A stretch of DNA of 64,000 bases from Leucobacter sp. UT-8R-CII-1-4 (GCF_030010235.1 NZ_JASCRS010000006.1:21196-85195), one strand, 5' to 3'; counted from the first letter of the stretch, positions 26,380 through 35,702 are shown. The notes: generated from the letters alone by a model not told the origin. A program made the numbers and translations.

Positions 26380-28848
26380 CTACACCTGCTCGATCAAGTG
26401 CACCAGTTCGGCTCGGTTTTTCGCACCGAGCTTTTTCAGCGCGTTCGAGATGTGGTTTTCAACGGTGCGCCTACTGAGGCTCAACCGTTCCGCGATCTCA
26501 GGGTTCGACATGCTTGAGGCGAGCCGCGCAACTTCGAGTTCGCGTTTGCTTAGGAGTGCGCGCTGCTTTTCGATCACGAACTCTGGCTGGGGTACTTCTT
26601 CCTGCACCAGGGAGAAAAGCGCGGCACTCAATTCGTTGTTACTCTCGCGCTCCGCTCTGCGCGCAGCAGAAGCTACCAGCCGTGACAGTAGCGCGTGGTC
26701 GTGATGGTTTGGTGCTTCAGCAAGCACCGCCGTTGCAAGTTCAAGGTCGTTCGCCACCAGGGCATTGGCCAGCTTTATCGGACGGCGATACACCGTCTCG
26801 TCCGCGAAGGCTTCGGCTTCGGTGAGCGCGGCAACCACTGGCGCGCTGAATTCGAAGCTCAATACTGCGAAAGACATTTGAATCGCGCCAACGTTGTAAC
26901 CGCGGTCGGTCCGAATTTTGATGGCTGCCGCCACTGCGATGTCTCTTTCCGGCGTGATCTTCTGCATTCCGGGTTCAGCCGACATCATGATCTCGATGAT
27001 GTCCAAACCGATCCCCAAGAATGGGCCGGGGGCTGAAGACAGCTGTGCGGCTGTGCGCACGAGGTCATCTCGCAATGCCGCCTGTCCACGGAAGTGTGCC
27101 GACATGGCCTGCAGGTTCAGCATGGCCGCGTAGATCGGGGTCATGGTCAGTCGAGGCCTGCCAATCACCAGACCCTCTTCGATAGCATCATTCGCGGCAT
27201 CGGTATCACCGAGATAAAAGTGAATGACTGCTGAAATGTAGGAGAGTGTCGCGAACATCGGTCGGTCAAAGGTGGCCCGTGCGACGTCACGCTCAGTGTG
27301 TACAAATTCGAGCGCCGAATCGGGGTTGCCCTTCAATAGTTCTTGCATGCCGAAGAGATATGCATAGAGATAGCGCAACTGTCCGTTGCGGTGCAGCTCA
27401 TGAATTGCCTCGTCTGCTTCAGTGACCAGACCTCGCATCACTGCCCCCGACGCCCTCACAGCGACCGAGAACCCATATGGGTCATTTGCTACTTCAAAGT
27501 CTGATGGCGGAGCCCCGGCCCCGTTGAGTGCACCCATCAATTCCCAGATGGATTCTGCTGTACCGGAAAGGTGCGGTGAAAAGAGCGCAAGGGTGTCAAG
27601 GTGTTTGCGCGCGCCGACAGAGTCTTCTTCAACGACAAGGGTCCAGGCCACGAGTTGCACATAGAACTCGAACTCATCGGAGTTGGGGTCGCGCAGTGTT
27701 GCCCGGGTTTCGGTGACTACGCGCTCGATTCTCGAGGCCTCAGAGCTTAGTCCGAGTGCTTCACGCAGGTACTGGGAGGCGTCGGCTGCGGTTCGCGAAG
27801 CATTCCATGCGGCGTAGAGCGGCTTGAGTACTTGATCTGCGTGGTCCGAGAACGAGCGCGCGAGGAGCGCATGATCGCTGCTGTGTGGGTGAAACGGCGA
27901 GGCAGAATGTGAATCCTGTGAAGCCGAGTCTTCGGTGTACAGAATACGTTCAGGTGCCCCACGGAACCTGTCAGCAAAGATTGGTGGCCACACCTGCAGC
28001 CGGGTTTCGTTGACGCCTTCGGCAAGGGCCAAATATCCCTGTGATAGGCCGCGTTCAATCAACTCAAGCGAATGAGCCGAGACGAGCGATTCAAGCGATC
28101 TCGGACCTGACCAGCTCAGTGCTCGCATGAGTGAGCGCAATGCCGCATCGTCGTAGCCAAGCAGTGAATCGACAAAGGGAATCAGGTCATCTGACCAGAG
28201 AGATTGGCCTGCCAATCGCCAGATGCCTTCAACCTGGTGCAGGAGCCCACGGTCGCGAGCTCCCTCGATGATGGCTGCGGCGACGCCGACCACACCTCCC
28301 GATTTGGCATACACACGCACGACTGCGCCGGGGGCAATCGGGCCACCGAGCAGTTCACGCATCACCATGCCGGTGGCGGTGAGGTCAAGCGGAGGCAGAC
28401 GGAGTACCCGCTCGGGCCACACTGCCGGGAAGTCTTCTTCTCTGCCGCATCCCTGCAAGACGCTCACCACTACTCGCAATGAGAGCCTGTTTCGAATCTC
28501 ATGCAGTGCGCGCAAACTCACCGAGTCGGCCAAATGTACATCATCGATAAGCAGGATGCTTGCCGATGAGATCCTCTCGCAGATCTCGTCTATTGAATCG
28601 CCAAGGCCCCGATGTTTCCGGCCAAGGCCAATCGCTGCGCGCAACTCCTCAAGCACTCTGCCCGGTTGCAACTGCGCAAGGGAATCTCCCTGAGTCAGGA
28701 TCACTTCAAAGCCTGAAGCCTCGGCGTCAACCGCGATCTGTCTGATGAGGGTACTTCTGCCACTTTGATGCGAACCTACGATTCGCAGGTTCCTTTCGTT
28801 GCGCAGCGTCTCGCGCGCAGCCATCAATTCTTCTCTGTACAGAAACAT
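26380..28848 (-). CDS. Large STAND-type LuxR family regulator
   Basis: 822 residues, LAL-like architecture. An N-terminal AAA/STAND NTPase has Walker A GSHQSGRST at 25-33 and Walker B SILLIDDVHLAD near 95-106. A long helical TPR-like middle (about 330-740) follows, then a C-terminal LuxR HTH in the last 60 residues (LLSKRELEVARLASSMSNPEIAERLSLSRRTVENHISNAL in two parts). Such proteins bind a ligand and ATP, then activate transcription. The start ATG has GGGGGA 9 nt upstream. The nearest candidate target is the LRR wall-protein gene immediately upstream, or its own promoter (inference). Confidence 0.93.
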   Translation of the reverse strand: MFLYREELMAARETLRNERNLRIVGSHQSGRSTLIRQIAVDAEASGFEVILTQGDSLAQLQPGRVLEELRAAIGLGRKHRGLGDSIDEICERISSASILLIDDVHLADSVSLRALHEIRNRLSLRVVVSVLQGCGREEDFPAVWPERVLRLPPLDLTATGMVMRELLGGPIAPGAVVRVYAKSGGVVGVAAAIIEGARDRGLLHQVEGIWRLAGQSLWSDDLIPFVDSLLGYDDAALRSLMRALSWSGPRSLESLVSAHSLELIERGLSQGYLALAEGVNETRLQVWPPIFADRFRGAPERILYTEDSASQDSHSASPFHPHSSDHALLARSFSDHADQVLKPLYAAWNASRTAADASQYLREALGLSSEASRIERVVTETRATLRDPNSDEFEFYVQLVAWTLVVEEDSVGARKHLDTLALFSPHLSGTAESIWELMGALNGAGAPPSDFEVANDPYGFSVAVRASGAVMRGLVTEADEAIHELHRNGQLRYLYAYLFGMQELLKGNPDSALEFVHTERDVARATFDRPMFATLSYISAVIHFYLGDTDAANDAIEEGLVIGRPRLTMTPIYAAMLNLQAMSAHFRGQAALRDDLVRTAAQLSSAPGPFLGIGLDIIEIMMSAEPGMQKITPERDIAVAAAIKIRTDRGYNVGAIQMSFAVLSFEFSAPVVAALTEAEAFADETVYRRPIKLANALVANDLELATAVLAEAPNHHDHALLSRLVASAARRAERESNNELSAALFSLVQEEVPQPEFVIEKQRALLSKRELEVARLASSMSNPEIAERLSLSRRTVENHISNALKKLGAKNRAELVHLIEQV

Positions 28849-28974
28849 CCAGCAGTCCCCCGGTCAGCTTTGGCATGTTTGGCTTAAGTATGTGTCATAA
28901 CGCTGGATCAACGCAGGATTTACGATCAAATAATTGTTCTTAAAATCTCACCTGTCGCGATTTTCAGGCAGACA

Positions 28975-29017
28975 AAAATCGTCGGCGACCCCGCTACCGG
29001 GTGCCGCCGACGATTTT
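28975..29017 (-). terminator. Intrinsic terminator of the LRR wall-protein gene
   Basis: 13-nt perfect arms (28975-28987, 29005-29017) with AAAA/TTTT at the base, 9 bp past the stop of the wall-protein gene. On the minus strand the stem ends in TTTT. Confidence 0.85.
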
Positions 29018-29025
29018 CGAACTTA

Positions 29026-30621
29026 CTAGTTCTGAGTGGCTCGCCGCCTTAGGTGCTGCGTTACCAACACAATCGCAGCGCCGAGCACGCTCAGCGTGAG
29101 GGCGACAACACCGAAGGCCCACGGCGAATCAGCACCGGTGTTCACCAGCGGTGGTGTCACTCCGCCGGTGGTCGGCGGGCCAGGTTTCACAGGAGGTTCC
29201 GGCTTTACGGTCTTTGCCCCCACGTGAATCGTGTATTCGCGATCGAGCGTATTGCCGTGGCGGTCGGTGGCACGCACGGTGAAACTGAAATCGCCTTGCT
29301 CGCTCGGTGTCCCGCTGAGCTGGCCTTTTTCCCCAAGGCTCAACCCTGGTACTTCCCCCACGAGCAGGCTGTAGCCAGCGCCGTTCGTGTCTTCAATAAA
29401 CCCCGGTGTCGTACTAAATACAAAGTTATATAGGGCCTCAAGCGATCCGTCGCCGGGCGTTTGGTTCGTAAAGTCTGCTCGCGCCACCGAGTAGTCAACG
29501 GTGGCAGAGAATGCTGGGCCGTTTGGCACTACTGCCTGCGATAGGTAGACCTCAAGCTTCTGCGAGTCTTCGGCGATTCCGCTCCAAGTTGCGCCTTCTC
29601 CGTCGGCCGTCGGCGTGGCGAGATCGACCACACGTTGGCGCTCACCAAACGGCATCTTGAAGAGCGAGACCACATCACTTCTGGTGTATTCGCTCGCGCC
29701 GCTCGGCACCAGAGCTTCACCACCGGTAACGGTCTGCGCGTTGAACCCGACGGTTGAGATGTTTGGCCAGGTCTCGAGCATGGAGAGGTCGGTGACATGG
29801 TTTCGATTCACGTTGAGGAGACGAAGATTTTCTTTTCCACGCAACGGTTCGAGTGAAGAGATTTGGGCGCTCTGCGCACCGATTGTTGCGATCCGGGTGA
29901 GCGGTGTCAGTGGTTCAAGATCAGAAATTTCAGTGTTCTGAAAGTTCAGATCGTAGAGGCCAACGCTCTCGCGAATCGGATCAAGCGAAGTCACCTTGGT
30001 GTAGGCAAGCTGGAGCCAAAGCAGCGAGGTGTTTCCGCGCAGTGGTTCGAGTGTGTCAATCTCAGTCCAATTCACTTCAAGCCAGTTCAGTTCCGGCATA
30101 TTCTGCAGTGGCGAGATATCTGAGATCGGGTTGCGGCTCACGGTGATCTGGCGCATCTGTGTGAGCCCACGAATCGGCTCCAACGACGAAATCTCGTTAC
30201 CGTCGATGTACAGCAGATCTAGATTTGAAGCGTCTTCAAGACCACTGAGGTCGGTAATTCCAACGTTTTTTGCGGTGAGAGAACGCAGCTTGCGCAGGTC
30301 TCCCTTGGTGAGGCCGCTCGGCGACGTCTTCAGCGCTTTTGCAATCTCGCGCTTCAGTACCTCGTCGGGAATCACTGCCAGTTCAGAATCGTCTGGTTGA
30401 ACGGCGCGCGGCAATGGGCGTACCGTGCCGTCAGGTGTGGTTTCGCCGAGTCCGCTGCTTGCGTCGACCGGAATATCGATAAGACCGACGGCTTCGGCTG
30501 GTGCGGCGGCGGCGCCAATCAGTGCCGGTGCCAACATTAGGGCACCGACCACCATGGCAGCTATACGGCTGCCTGGCCTGGTGGTCTCGGTCTCACTTCG
30601 CCTCATGCTTTTCGGCCTCAT
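29026..30621 (-). CDS. Internalin-like LRR cell-wall protein with sortase signal
   Basis: 531 residues. A signal peptide ends near AEAVG (about residue 45). Residues about 110-290 hold seven or eight ~22-residue leucine-rich repeats of the internalin SDS22 style (e.g. LDLLYIDGNEISSLEPIRGL). About 330-470 is an Ig/cadherin-like region ending GTPSEQGDFSFTVRATD. A Pro-rich linker leads to LVNTG, a hydrophobic helix and the tail RRRATQN: a sortase signal with Val at position 2 rather than Pro or Ala. The protein is probably anchored to peptidoglycan and used for binding. Start could be the first or sixth-codon ATG (30621 or 30606). Confidence 0.88.
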   Translation of the reverse strand: MRPKSMRRSETETTRPGSRIAAMVVGALMLAPALIGAAAAPAEAVGLIDIPVDASSGLGETTPDGTVRPLPRAVQPDDSELAVIPDEVLKREIAKALKTSPSGLTKGDLRKLRSLTAKNVGITDLSGLEDASNLDLLYIDGNEISSLEPIRGLTQMRQITVSRNPISDISPLQNMPELNWLEVNWTEIDTLEPLRGNTSLLWLQLAYTKVTSLDPIRESVGLYDLNFQNTEISDLEPLTPLTRIATIGAQSAQISSLEPLRGKENLRLLNVNRNHVTDLSMLETWPNISTVGFNAQTVTGGEALVPSGASEYTRSDVVSLFKMPFGERQRVVDLATPTADGEGATWSGIAEDSQKLEVYLSQAVVPNGPAFSATVDYSVARADFTNQTPGDGSLEALYNFVFSTTPGFIEDTNGAGYSLLVGEVPGLSLGEKGQLSGTPSEQGDFSFTVRATDRHGNTLDREYTIHVGAKTVKPEPPVKPGPPTTGGVTPPLVNTGADSPWAFGVVALTLSVLGAAIVLVTQHLRRRATQN

Positions 30622-30662
30622 ACCTCTTCAGCGCAATTCACCCGGCTGGCAAATTACTCGTA

Positions 30663-30674
30663 TTGGTATACCAA
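30663..30674. promoter_or_regulatory. 12-bp palindrome upstream of the LRR gene
   Basis: TTGGTATACCAA, perfect, 42 bp before the start codon. A candidate operator, possibly for the neighbouring LuxR-type regulator. Confidence 0.4.
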
Positions 30675-30771
30675 CACGGCAAATACCCGCTGGGTGCGAG
30701 GAGACAAGCCGCGGGAGGCTTTTGAAGAGCTTTGAGTGAGCAGATTGAGTTATTTAGGTGAGCGAGTTTTT

Positions 30772-30823
30772 ACGTTGGATCGCCCGGCGAGAGCAGCGTT
30801 CTGCCCTGCGGGCGATCCAACGT
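30772..30823. terminator. 15-bp hairpin after the EmrB-type transporter gene
   Basis: Perfect 15-nt arms (30772-30786, 30809-30823) with a 22-nt loop, 39 bp past the stop of the minus-strand MFS gene. Terminator-like, without a clear T-tract. Confidence 0.6.
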
Positions 30824-30861
30824 TTTGGCCAGCGTAGCGCGGCCGCTAGAACGCAAGGTGT

Positions 30862-32403
30862 TTAGTGTTCAGCCTCGGTCACGTCGGTGCCCTTTGGCGT
30901 CAAGAAGAACACGAACGCGGCGACGGCCAGCATCATGAATCCGCCTGCGTAGCCAACCACCTGCAGCGAGCGGTTGAAGGCTTCTGCAGCGCTTTCGGCG
31001 AGCTGCGGCAGCCCCGCTTCGTTCGAGATGGCCATGGCCGCGCCAAGCGACTCTTTCGCGTCGCCGAGCAACCCCTGCTCGATCCCCTGCATTGCTGGGT
31101 CGACCGACAACTGGAATCGGTAGATCAGCGCCGAAATCGATCCGAGGATCGCTACGCCGATTGTCGCACCAAGCTCGTATGAGGTTTCTTCGAGAGCACC
31201 GGCGTTGCCTGCTTTTTCAACGGGCGAACCCATCATGATCATGGCCGAGCCGATGGCGAGTGATCCGGTGCCCGCGCCGACAAGGGTCATCGCGATTTCC
31301 ACTCCGATCAGATCAAGGTTGTCTCCGAGCAGACCGATGTAGAGCATGCCGAAGCCTGCAAGTCCAAGACCGCCGGCGAGCACGGCTCGCGCGCCGATTG
31401 CTCGCGCCAGTGCAGGTGCTGCCATCGATGCGATTGCACCGGCGACGGCGACTGGCATCAGACGCACGCCGGCTTCAATGGGGCTGGCGCCGTCGATGAG
31501 CTGCAGCCACTGGGCGATCAGCAAGAGGGCTGCAACCATTGAGAAGGTGGTGCCGAGCGCGGCGACGATACCTGCAGAGAATGGCCGGCTCTTGAAGAGC
31601 GTGAGGTCGAGTAGCGGTGATTCGCTGCGCAGGCAGCGGCGAACGAACCAAGTCAGCAAGATGGCGGCACCGACTGTGGCAGCCCAGGCCTCTGGCACGG
31701 CAAAGCTTGCCTGCTTGCCAAATTGTTTGATTGCCCAGACCAGCAAGATCATGCCGCCGAAGGAGAGCAGCGCAGCGAGTGCGTCCCAGCGTCCGGGGTT
31801 GCTCACGCGCGATTCCGGCAGGAAGAAGAATCCGGCCAGCATGGCGGCAGCCATCAGTGGCACGTTCACGAGGAACGCTGCGTGCCAGGAGAAATGTTCA
31901 AGGAGGAAACCACCGACGAGGGGGCCGACTGCGGCGCCGAGTCCGGAGACAGCTGCCCAGATGCCGAGAGCGGTTGCGCGTTCTTTCGCGTCGGTGAAGA
32001 TAATTCGAATCAGCGACAGAGTTGTTGGCATGATCATGGCACCGCCAACGCCGAGAAACGCGCGGATGGCGATCACTGATTCTGCCGTGGTGGCAAAGAG
32101 CACGAGCAATGACGCAACAGAGAAGATTGCATATCCGAGCATGAGCATGCGTTTGCGACCCCATCGGTCGGCAATGGCTGCCCAAGACACCAGTAGGCCT
32201 GCCAGTACGAGCGAGTAGATGTCGATGATCCACAGTTGCTGTTCGGCGGTGGGGTGTAGCTCGGCGGCGAGATCTGGCAGCGCAATGTTCAAGATGGTCA
32301 TGTCCATCGTGATCACGAGCAAGCTGGCGGTGAGCACAGCGAGGGCTGCCCAGCGGCGGGCCTTTGAAAGTTGTGGGGCGCGCCCCACGGTGTTGGCGTT
32401 CAT
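30862..32403 (-). CDS. DHA2/EmrB-type 14-TMS MFS efflux transporter
   Basis: 513 residues from ATG 32403 (GGAAG just upstream; two earlier in-frame ATGs exist). Fourteen hydrophobic segments, the motif MDMTILNIALPDLAAEL in helix 1, IADRWGRKRML after helix 2 and GGAMIMPTTLSLI in helix 4 define the EmrB/QacA drug:H+ antiporter family. It probably exports toxic compounds across the membrane. It is divergent from a TetR gene whose operator candidate lies between them, the standard drug-sensing pair. Confidence 0.94.
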   Translation of the reverse strand: MNANTVGRAPQLSKARRWAALAVLTASLLVITMDMTILNIALPDLAAELHPTAEQQLWIIDIYSLVLAGLLVSWAAIADRWGRKRMLMLGYAIFSVASLLVLFATTAESVIAIRAFLGVGGAMIMPTTLSLIRIIFTDAKERATALGIWAAVSGLGAAVGPLVGGFLLEHFSWHAAFLVNVPLMAAAMLAGFFFLPESRVSNPGRWDALAALLSFGGMILLVWAIKQFGKQASFAVPEAWAATVGAAILLTWFVRRCLRSESPLLDLTLFKSRPFSAGIVAALGTTFSMVAALLLIAQWLQLIDGASPIEAGVRLMPVAVAGAIASMAAPALARAIGARAVLAGGLGLAGFGMLYIGLLGDNLDLIGVEIAMTLVGAGTGSLAIGSAMIMMGSPVEKAGNAGALEETSYELGATIGVAILGSISALIYRFQLSVDPAMQGIEQGLLGDAKESLGAAMAISNEAGLPQLAESAAEAFNRSLQVVGYAGGFMMLAVAAFVFFLTPKGTDVTEAEH

Positions 32404-32439
32404 TTCTTCCTGCATCAGAATCATCAAAAATTAGTAACA

Positions 32440-32451
32440 GTACATTTGTAC
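32440..32451. promoter_or_regulatory. Candidate TetR operator between efflux pump and tetR
   Basis: GTAC-ATTT-GTAC inverted repeat within an A+T-rich 69-bp divergent gap, 22 bp before the TetR start and 37 bp before the pump start. A second overlapping symmetry, TACA/TGTA, spans 32441-32459. Confidence 0.5.
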
Positions 32452-32472
32452 CATATGTATGATGGTGGCGAT

Positions 32473-33084
32473 ATGACTAGTGAGCAACAAACCGGAAAAC
32501 CAGTCGCAAACGACGCGGTGCCAACCGGTCGCCATGATCCCGAGGGGCGCAGGCGGCAAATCGTGCATGCCGCCGCGGCACTGATTCCAGAAGTTGGCCT
32601 CGCCAAACTCACGCACCGCCGCGTAGCCGAGCGTGCCGGAGTCTCACTCGGCGCCACCACCCGCTACTTCGCCAACCTCGAAGAACTGCGCGTCGCAGCG
32701 CTCACCGAAATGTCAGAGGTGCTCGAACACGACCTCGCCACCACCCGCGAACGCTTTGAACGCGACGGAGTCTCCCCCGAAACACTTACCGACGACATCT
32801 GCGAATTTCTTGCCGAGCACGAACTTGTGCGCATCTCGATTGAGCTCGTCGTCGCAGCAAATGCTGACCCCACACTTCGCCCACTCGCAAACCTGTGGAG
32901 CGAAGGCATCGTCAAACTCCTTACCCCCTCACTCGGCGAGGCAGTAGCTAGAGGCATCGTCCTGATCATGGACGGCGCAACAATGAACGCCTCAGTCAAC
33001 GAAACCCCGCTCTCGCGCGAACAACTCAGCAGCATCTTCGCCGCGATCTTGGCCGGCGCTGAGAAGCCCGAGCGCGCGAAATAA
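32473..33084 (+). CDS. TetR family repressor (for the divergent MFS pump)
   Basis: 203 residues from ATG 32473 with a GGTGG site 5-7 nt upstream. The N-terminal HTH (RRRQIVHAAAALIPEVGL, then RRVAERAGVSLGATTRYF, about 25-70) is typical TetR; the rest is the variable ligand-binding bundle. It probably represses the divergent EmrB-type transporter and itself. The open frame continues upstream past the promoter, so the shorter start is chosen. Confidence 0.9.
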   Translation: MTSEQQTGKPVANDAVPTGRHDPEGRRRQIVHAAAALIPEVGLAKLTHRRVAERAGVSLGATTRYFANLEELRVAALTEMSEVLEHDLATTRERFERDGVSPETLTDDICEFLAEHELVRISIELVVAANADPTLRPLANLWSEGIVKLLTPSLGEAVARGIVLIMDGATMNASVNETPLSREQLSSIFAAILAGAEKPERAK

Positions 33085-33136
33085 CTCGGCAGCGTACAGC
33101 GTGGAACGCAGCACAGCCTTAGCGCCCGAAAGGGCC

Positions 33137-33142
33137 TAGACT
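33137..33142 (+). promoter_or_regulatory. -10 box of a leaderless promoter (12-TMS MFS gene)
   Basis: TAGACT, 6 nt, then GTG at 33149; identical to the box in front of the App1-type gene. Confidence 0.6.
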
Positions 33143-33148
33143 CGTAAG

Positions 33149-34369
33149 GTGACAAAGCCCGCCAAAACAAAGCTTCCCTTCGAAGTCTGGGCATTGGTCG
33201 CCGGTGGATTCGCGGTCGCCCTTGGATACGGCGTGGTCGCGCCAGCAATCCCCCAGTTTGCTCTCGAATTTGGCGTCTCAAACTTTGCGGCATCGGCAAT
33301 TGTCAGTGCATTCGCGCTGATGCGTCTGGTGAGCGCTCCGTTTGCAGGCTGGGCAGTTGCCAGAATGGGCGAACGCCGCACCTACACGATCGGCATTTTG
33401 ATTGTCGCTGGATCAACCGGCGCCGCGGCTCTCGCCGCGAACTACACGCAGTTTGTCGCCTTGCGCGCTGCCGGCGGAATCGGCTCCACACTTTTCACCG
33501 TCGCCGCCACTGCACTGCTGGCAAAGGTCAGCCCCGTCGAATCACGTGGACGGGTGGCGAGCCTCAATGCCGCCGGCTTTTTGCTCGGTGGCCTCTTTGG
33601 CCCGGTGCTCGGTGGCGCGGTTGCCGCGTTCGGCTTGCGGGCTCCCTTCGTTTTCTACTTCCTCACCCTGGTGGCTGCCGCGATTATTGTGGCAATTGCC
33701 CTGCGCGGATCACACGCCGCGGGCAGCCCACAGGCGCGCGCCGGAACAGCTGGACAGAACGGTAGCAGCGGCGAAGAGGCAGAGCTCACACTTCGCCAGG
33801 CGTTCAGCATTCCTCAGTTTCGGGTACTGCTGTTTTCGGTCTTCAGCTTCGGCTGGTCATCGTTTGGCGTGCGCGTTTCTATCATTCCGCTGCTTGTCGC
33901 GGTAAGTTTTGGTGGCGACGCGACAATGGCCGCGTGGATTCTCGCCGCTTACGCGCTCGGCAACGCGGTGTTCATCTTCCCTGCGGGTCGCTGGAACGAC
34001 AGCGTTGGGCGCAAACCAATGCTGATCATCGGCCTGATCGTGCTTACCGCGAGTTACGCAGTGATGGGTTTCGCGCCCTCACTTGTCGCGCTCGCGGTGG
34101 TCATGCTCTTTGCTGGCGCTGGATCGGCCCTCGCAAACCCGGGCCAACAGGCGGTGCTGGCCGATGTGCTGGCGCGCAGACGCGGCGGTAATGTCGTGGC
34201 CGCCTATTCGATGTCGAGCGACCTCGGCGGCGTGCTCGGTCCGGCGATTGCAGGCGCGATTGTTGATGCCGCAGGCTTTGGTTGGGCGTTTGCCCTCACC
34301 GCTGCACTCTTGGCGGCGGCCGGTGCCTTTTGGTGCTTCACCACTGACTCGCGAAAGATCACGGCTTAG
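33149..34369 (+). CDS. 12-TMS MFS transporter
   Basis: 406 residues. Twelve hydrophobic helices with a central loop rich in Gly/Ser/Glu (about 195-215), motif RMGERRTYTIG after helix 2 and GRWNDSVGRKPML in the second half. It fits the multidrug-resistance MFS group (EmrD/MdtG-like) but the substrate is unknown. GTG start with no ribosome site; a -10 box precedes it by 6 nt. It follows the TetR gene by 64 bp on the same strand but has its own promoter. Confidence 0.9.
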   Translation: MTKPAKTKLPFEVWALVAGGFAVALGYGVVAPAIPQFALEFGVSNFAASAIVSAFALMRLVSAPFAGWAVARMGERRTYTIGILIVAGSTGAAALAANYTQFVALRAAGGIGSTLFTVAATALLAKVSPVESRGRVASLNAAGFLLGGLFGPVLGGAVAAFGLRAPFVFYFLTLVAAAIIVAIALRGSHAAGSPQARAGTAGQNGSSGEEAELTLRQAFSIPQFRVLLFSVFSFGWSSFGVRVSIIPLLVAVSFGGDATMAAWILAAYALGNAVFIFPAGRWNDSVGRKPMLIIGLIVLTASYAVMGFAPSLVALAVVMLFAGAGSALANPGQQAVLADVLARRRGGNVVAAYSMSSDLGGVLGPAIAGAIVDAAGFGWAFALTAALLAAAGAFWCFTTDSRKITA

Positions 34370-34394
34370 TCGCCCTCTGACACTGTCGCACTGC

Positions 34395-34452
34395 GTGGCT
34401 CTTCCGTGATCCTGCGATCCACTAGGTGGCCGCAGAATCACGGAAGAGCCAC
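34395..34452. terminator. 22-bp hairpin between convergent MFS and def genes
   Basis: Arms 34395-34416 and 34431-34452 pair with a single mismatch. Located between convergent stops at 34369 and 34493, so it can serve both. Confidence 0.7.
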
Positions 34453-34492
34453 AGTCGCAGGGCGGTAGAAGGCCGTGCGTAACGGAAAGGGC

Positions 34493-35056
34493 CTAGCCCT
34501 CGAGGTCGTCGATGCCGGGGGTCCAGCTCAGGCCGGGCTTGCCCCAACCGTTCTTGCGCTCAGCTTTCTGTGCGCCGCGGTTTTCGGGGTGCACCAGGCG
34601 ATCAACATAGAGTAGCCCGTTCAGGTGATCAAATTCGTGCTGCATGATGCGCGCGAACCAGCCACTAGCTTCAAACTCAAACGGCTTTCCGTCGATGTCT
34701 TGGGCGCGTAGCAGCGCACGCGGTGAACGGCGAAGCGCGAAACGCTCGCCTGGGAACGAGAGGCAACCCTCGAGTTCCTCTTCACCTGGCAGACCAGGCT
34801 CAAGCGGCGCGATCCAGAGTTCTGGGTTGATTGCCACGCCTCGGTGCGGGGCTTCGTCTTGATCTTCGTACATCCACACAAAGATGCGCTTGCCGATGCC
34901 CACCTGGGGTGCGGCGAGGCCGACACCTGGCGCTGCCTCACAAGTTTCAAACATGTCATCGACGAGGGCACGCAGCGCGTCGTCGAATTCGGTTACGGGA
35001 GCCGCGTCAGTATGCAGTACGGGCTCACCACAGATCACGATTGGAAGAATTGCCAT
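34493..35056 (-). CDS. def: Peptide deformylase
   Basis: 187 residues. All three motifs are present: GVGLAAPQVG near 47, EGCLSFPGE near 99 and QHEFDHLNG near 144, giving the metal ligands Cys and two His plus the catalytic Glu. It removes the formyl group from nascent proteins. Its start is 5 bp after the stop of a TetR gene, but a TACACT -10 box inside that gene's end, 7 nt before the ATG, suggests a leaderless promoter of its own. Other def copies may exist elsewhere. Confidence 0.97.
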   Translation of the reverse strand: MAILPIVICGEPVLHTDAAPVTEFDDALRALVDDMFETCEAAPGVGLAAPQVGIGKRIFVWMYEDQDEAPHRGVAINPELWIAPLEPGLPGEEELEGCLSFPGERFALRRSPRALLRAQDIDGKPFEFEASGWFARIMQHEFDHLNGLLYVDRLVHPENRGAQKAERKNGWGKPGLSWTPGIDDLEG

Positions 35057-35061
35057 AACAA

Positions 35062-35631
35062 TCAGTGTATTAGCGCGAGCGACAGCTGATCGCCAAAGCT
35101 ACCTCTGGTGACTCCGGCGTCAACCCAACCAAGCAGTGCGCTCACGAGCATTGCGGTGGTCGCAGCTGCCTGGGACCGCAGCACGACTGGGGCTGGGCGA
35201 TCCAGCGCGGAATATTGCTGTTCGAGATAGCGCTGAAACAGTGTGTTTAAGCCGAGCACTCGGCTCGCACCGCTTGCGGTGAGGTCTTCGGCGGCTTCAA
35301 GCAGTCGGTAGTTTTGCAGCGCCCACGGAATCTGCTGGCTGCTCAAGCCCTCGGCAAATTTCAACAGCGTTTCGCGAAGCTGCGGTGGATCGCCTGCCGC
35401 GAGAGCAGCTTCGAGGTGTGCGCGCAGTGAGGCGATCAGCGCGTCTGTCTCTAACCAAAACAGCTCAGCCTTTGACGAAAAGCAATTGAAGAAGGTGGCT
35501 CGGCTGAAGCCTGCGGTTCTCGCGATCTGTTCAACGGTGGTGTTGCGGTAGCCGCGGTGCTGGAACAGTTCGAATGCCGCTTCTTGGAGCAGTGCTTGTG
35601 ATGCTCGTTTTGGCCTGCCTGCCGACGCCAT
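35062..35631 (-). CDS. TetR family repressor (for the divergent ABC transporter)
   Basis: 189 residues. HTH in residues about 10-55 (RASQALLQEAAFELFQHRGY, then TVEQIARTAGFSRATFFNCF). Ligand domain follows. It is divergent from the peptide/nickel-type ABC operon, and a 23-bp perfect palindrome lies between the two, so repression of the transporter and of itself is very likely. ATG 35631 is preferred; the short upstream extension adds nothing recognisable. Confidence 0.92.
   Translation of the reverse strand: MASAGRPKRASQALLQEAAFELFQHRGYRNTTVEQIARTAGFSRATFFNCFSSKAELFWLETDALIASLRAHLEAALAAGDPPQLRETLLKFAEGLSSQQIPWALQNYRLLEAAEDLTASGASRVLGLNTLFQRYLEQQYSALDRPAPVVLRSQAAATTAMLVSALLGWVDAGVTRGSFGDQLSLALIH
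35064..35069 (-). promoter_or_regulatory. -10 box of a leaderless promoter (def)
   Basis: TACACT overlaps the last codons of the upstream TetR gene and is 7 nt from the def ATG; no ribosome site. Confidence 0.45.
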
Positions 35632-35664
35632 TTGGGCCCCATTTCAGAAATATTCACCAACTGA

Positions 35665-35687
35665 ATTATTAGACTGAGTCTAATAAT
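35665..35687. promoter_or_regulatory. 23-bp perfect palindrome, TetR operator
   Basis: Half-site ATTATTAGACT, central G at 35676, then the exact complement. It lies 34 bp before the TetR start and 16 bp before the binding-protein start, an ideal place to shut off both promoters. Confidence 0.8.
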
Positions 35688-35702
35688 ATACGATGAGTTC
35701 TC

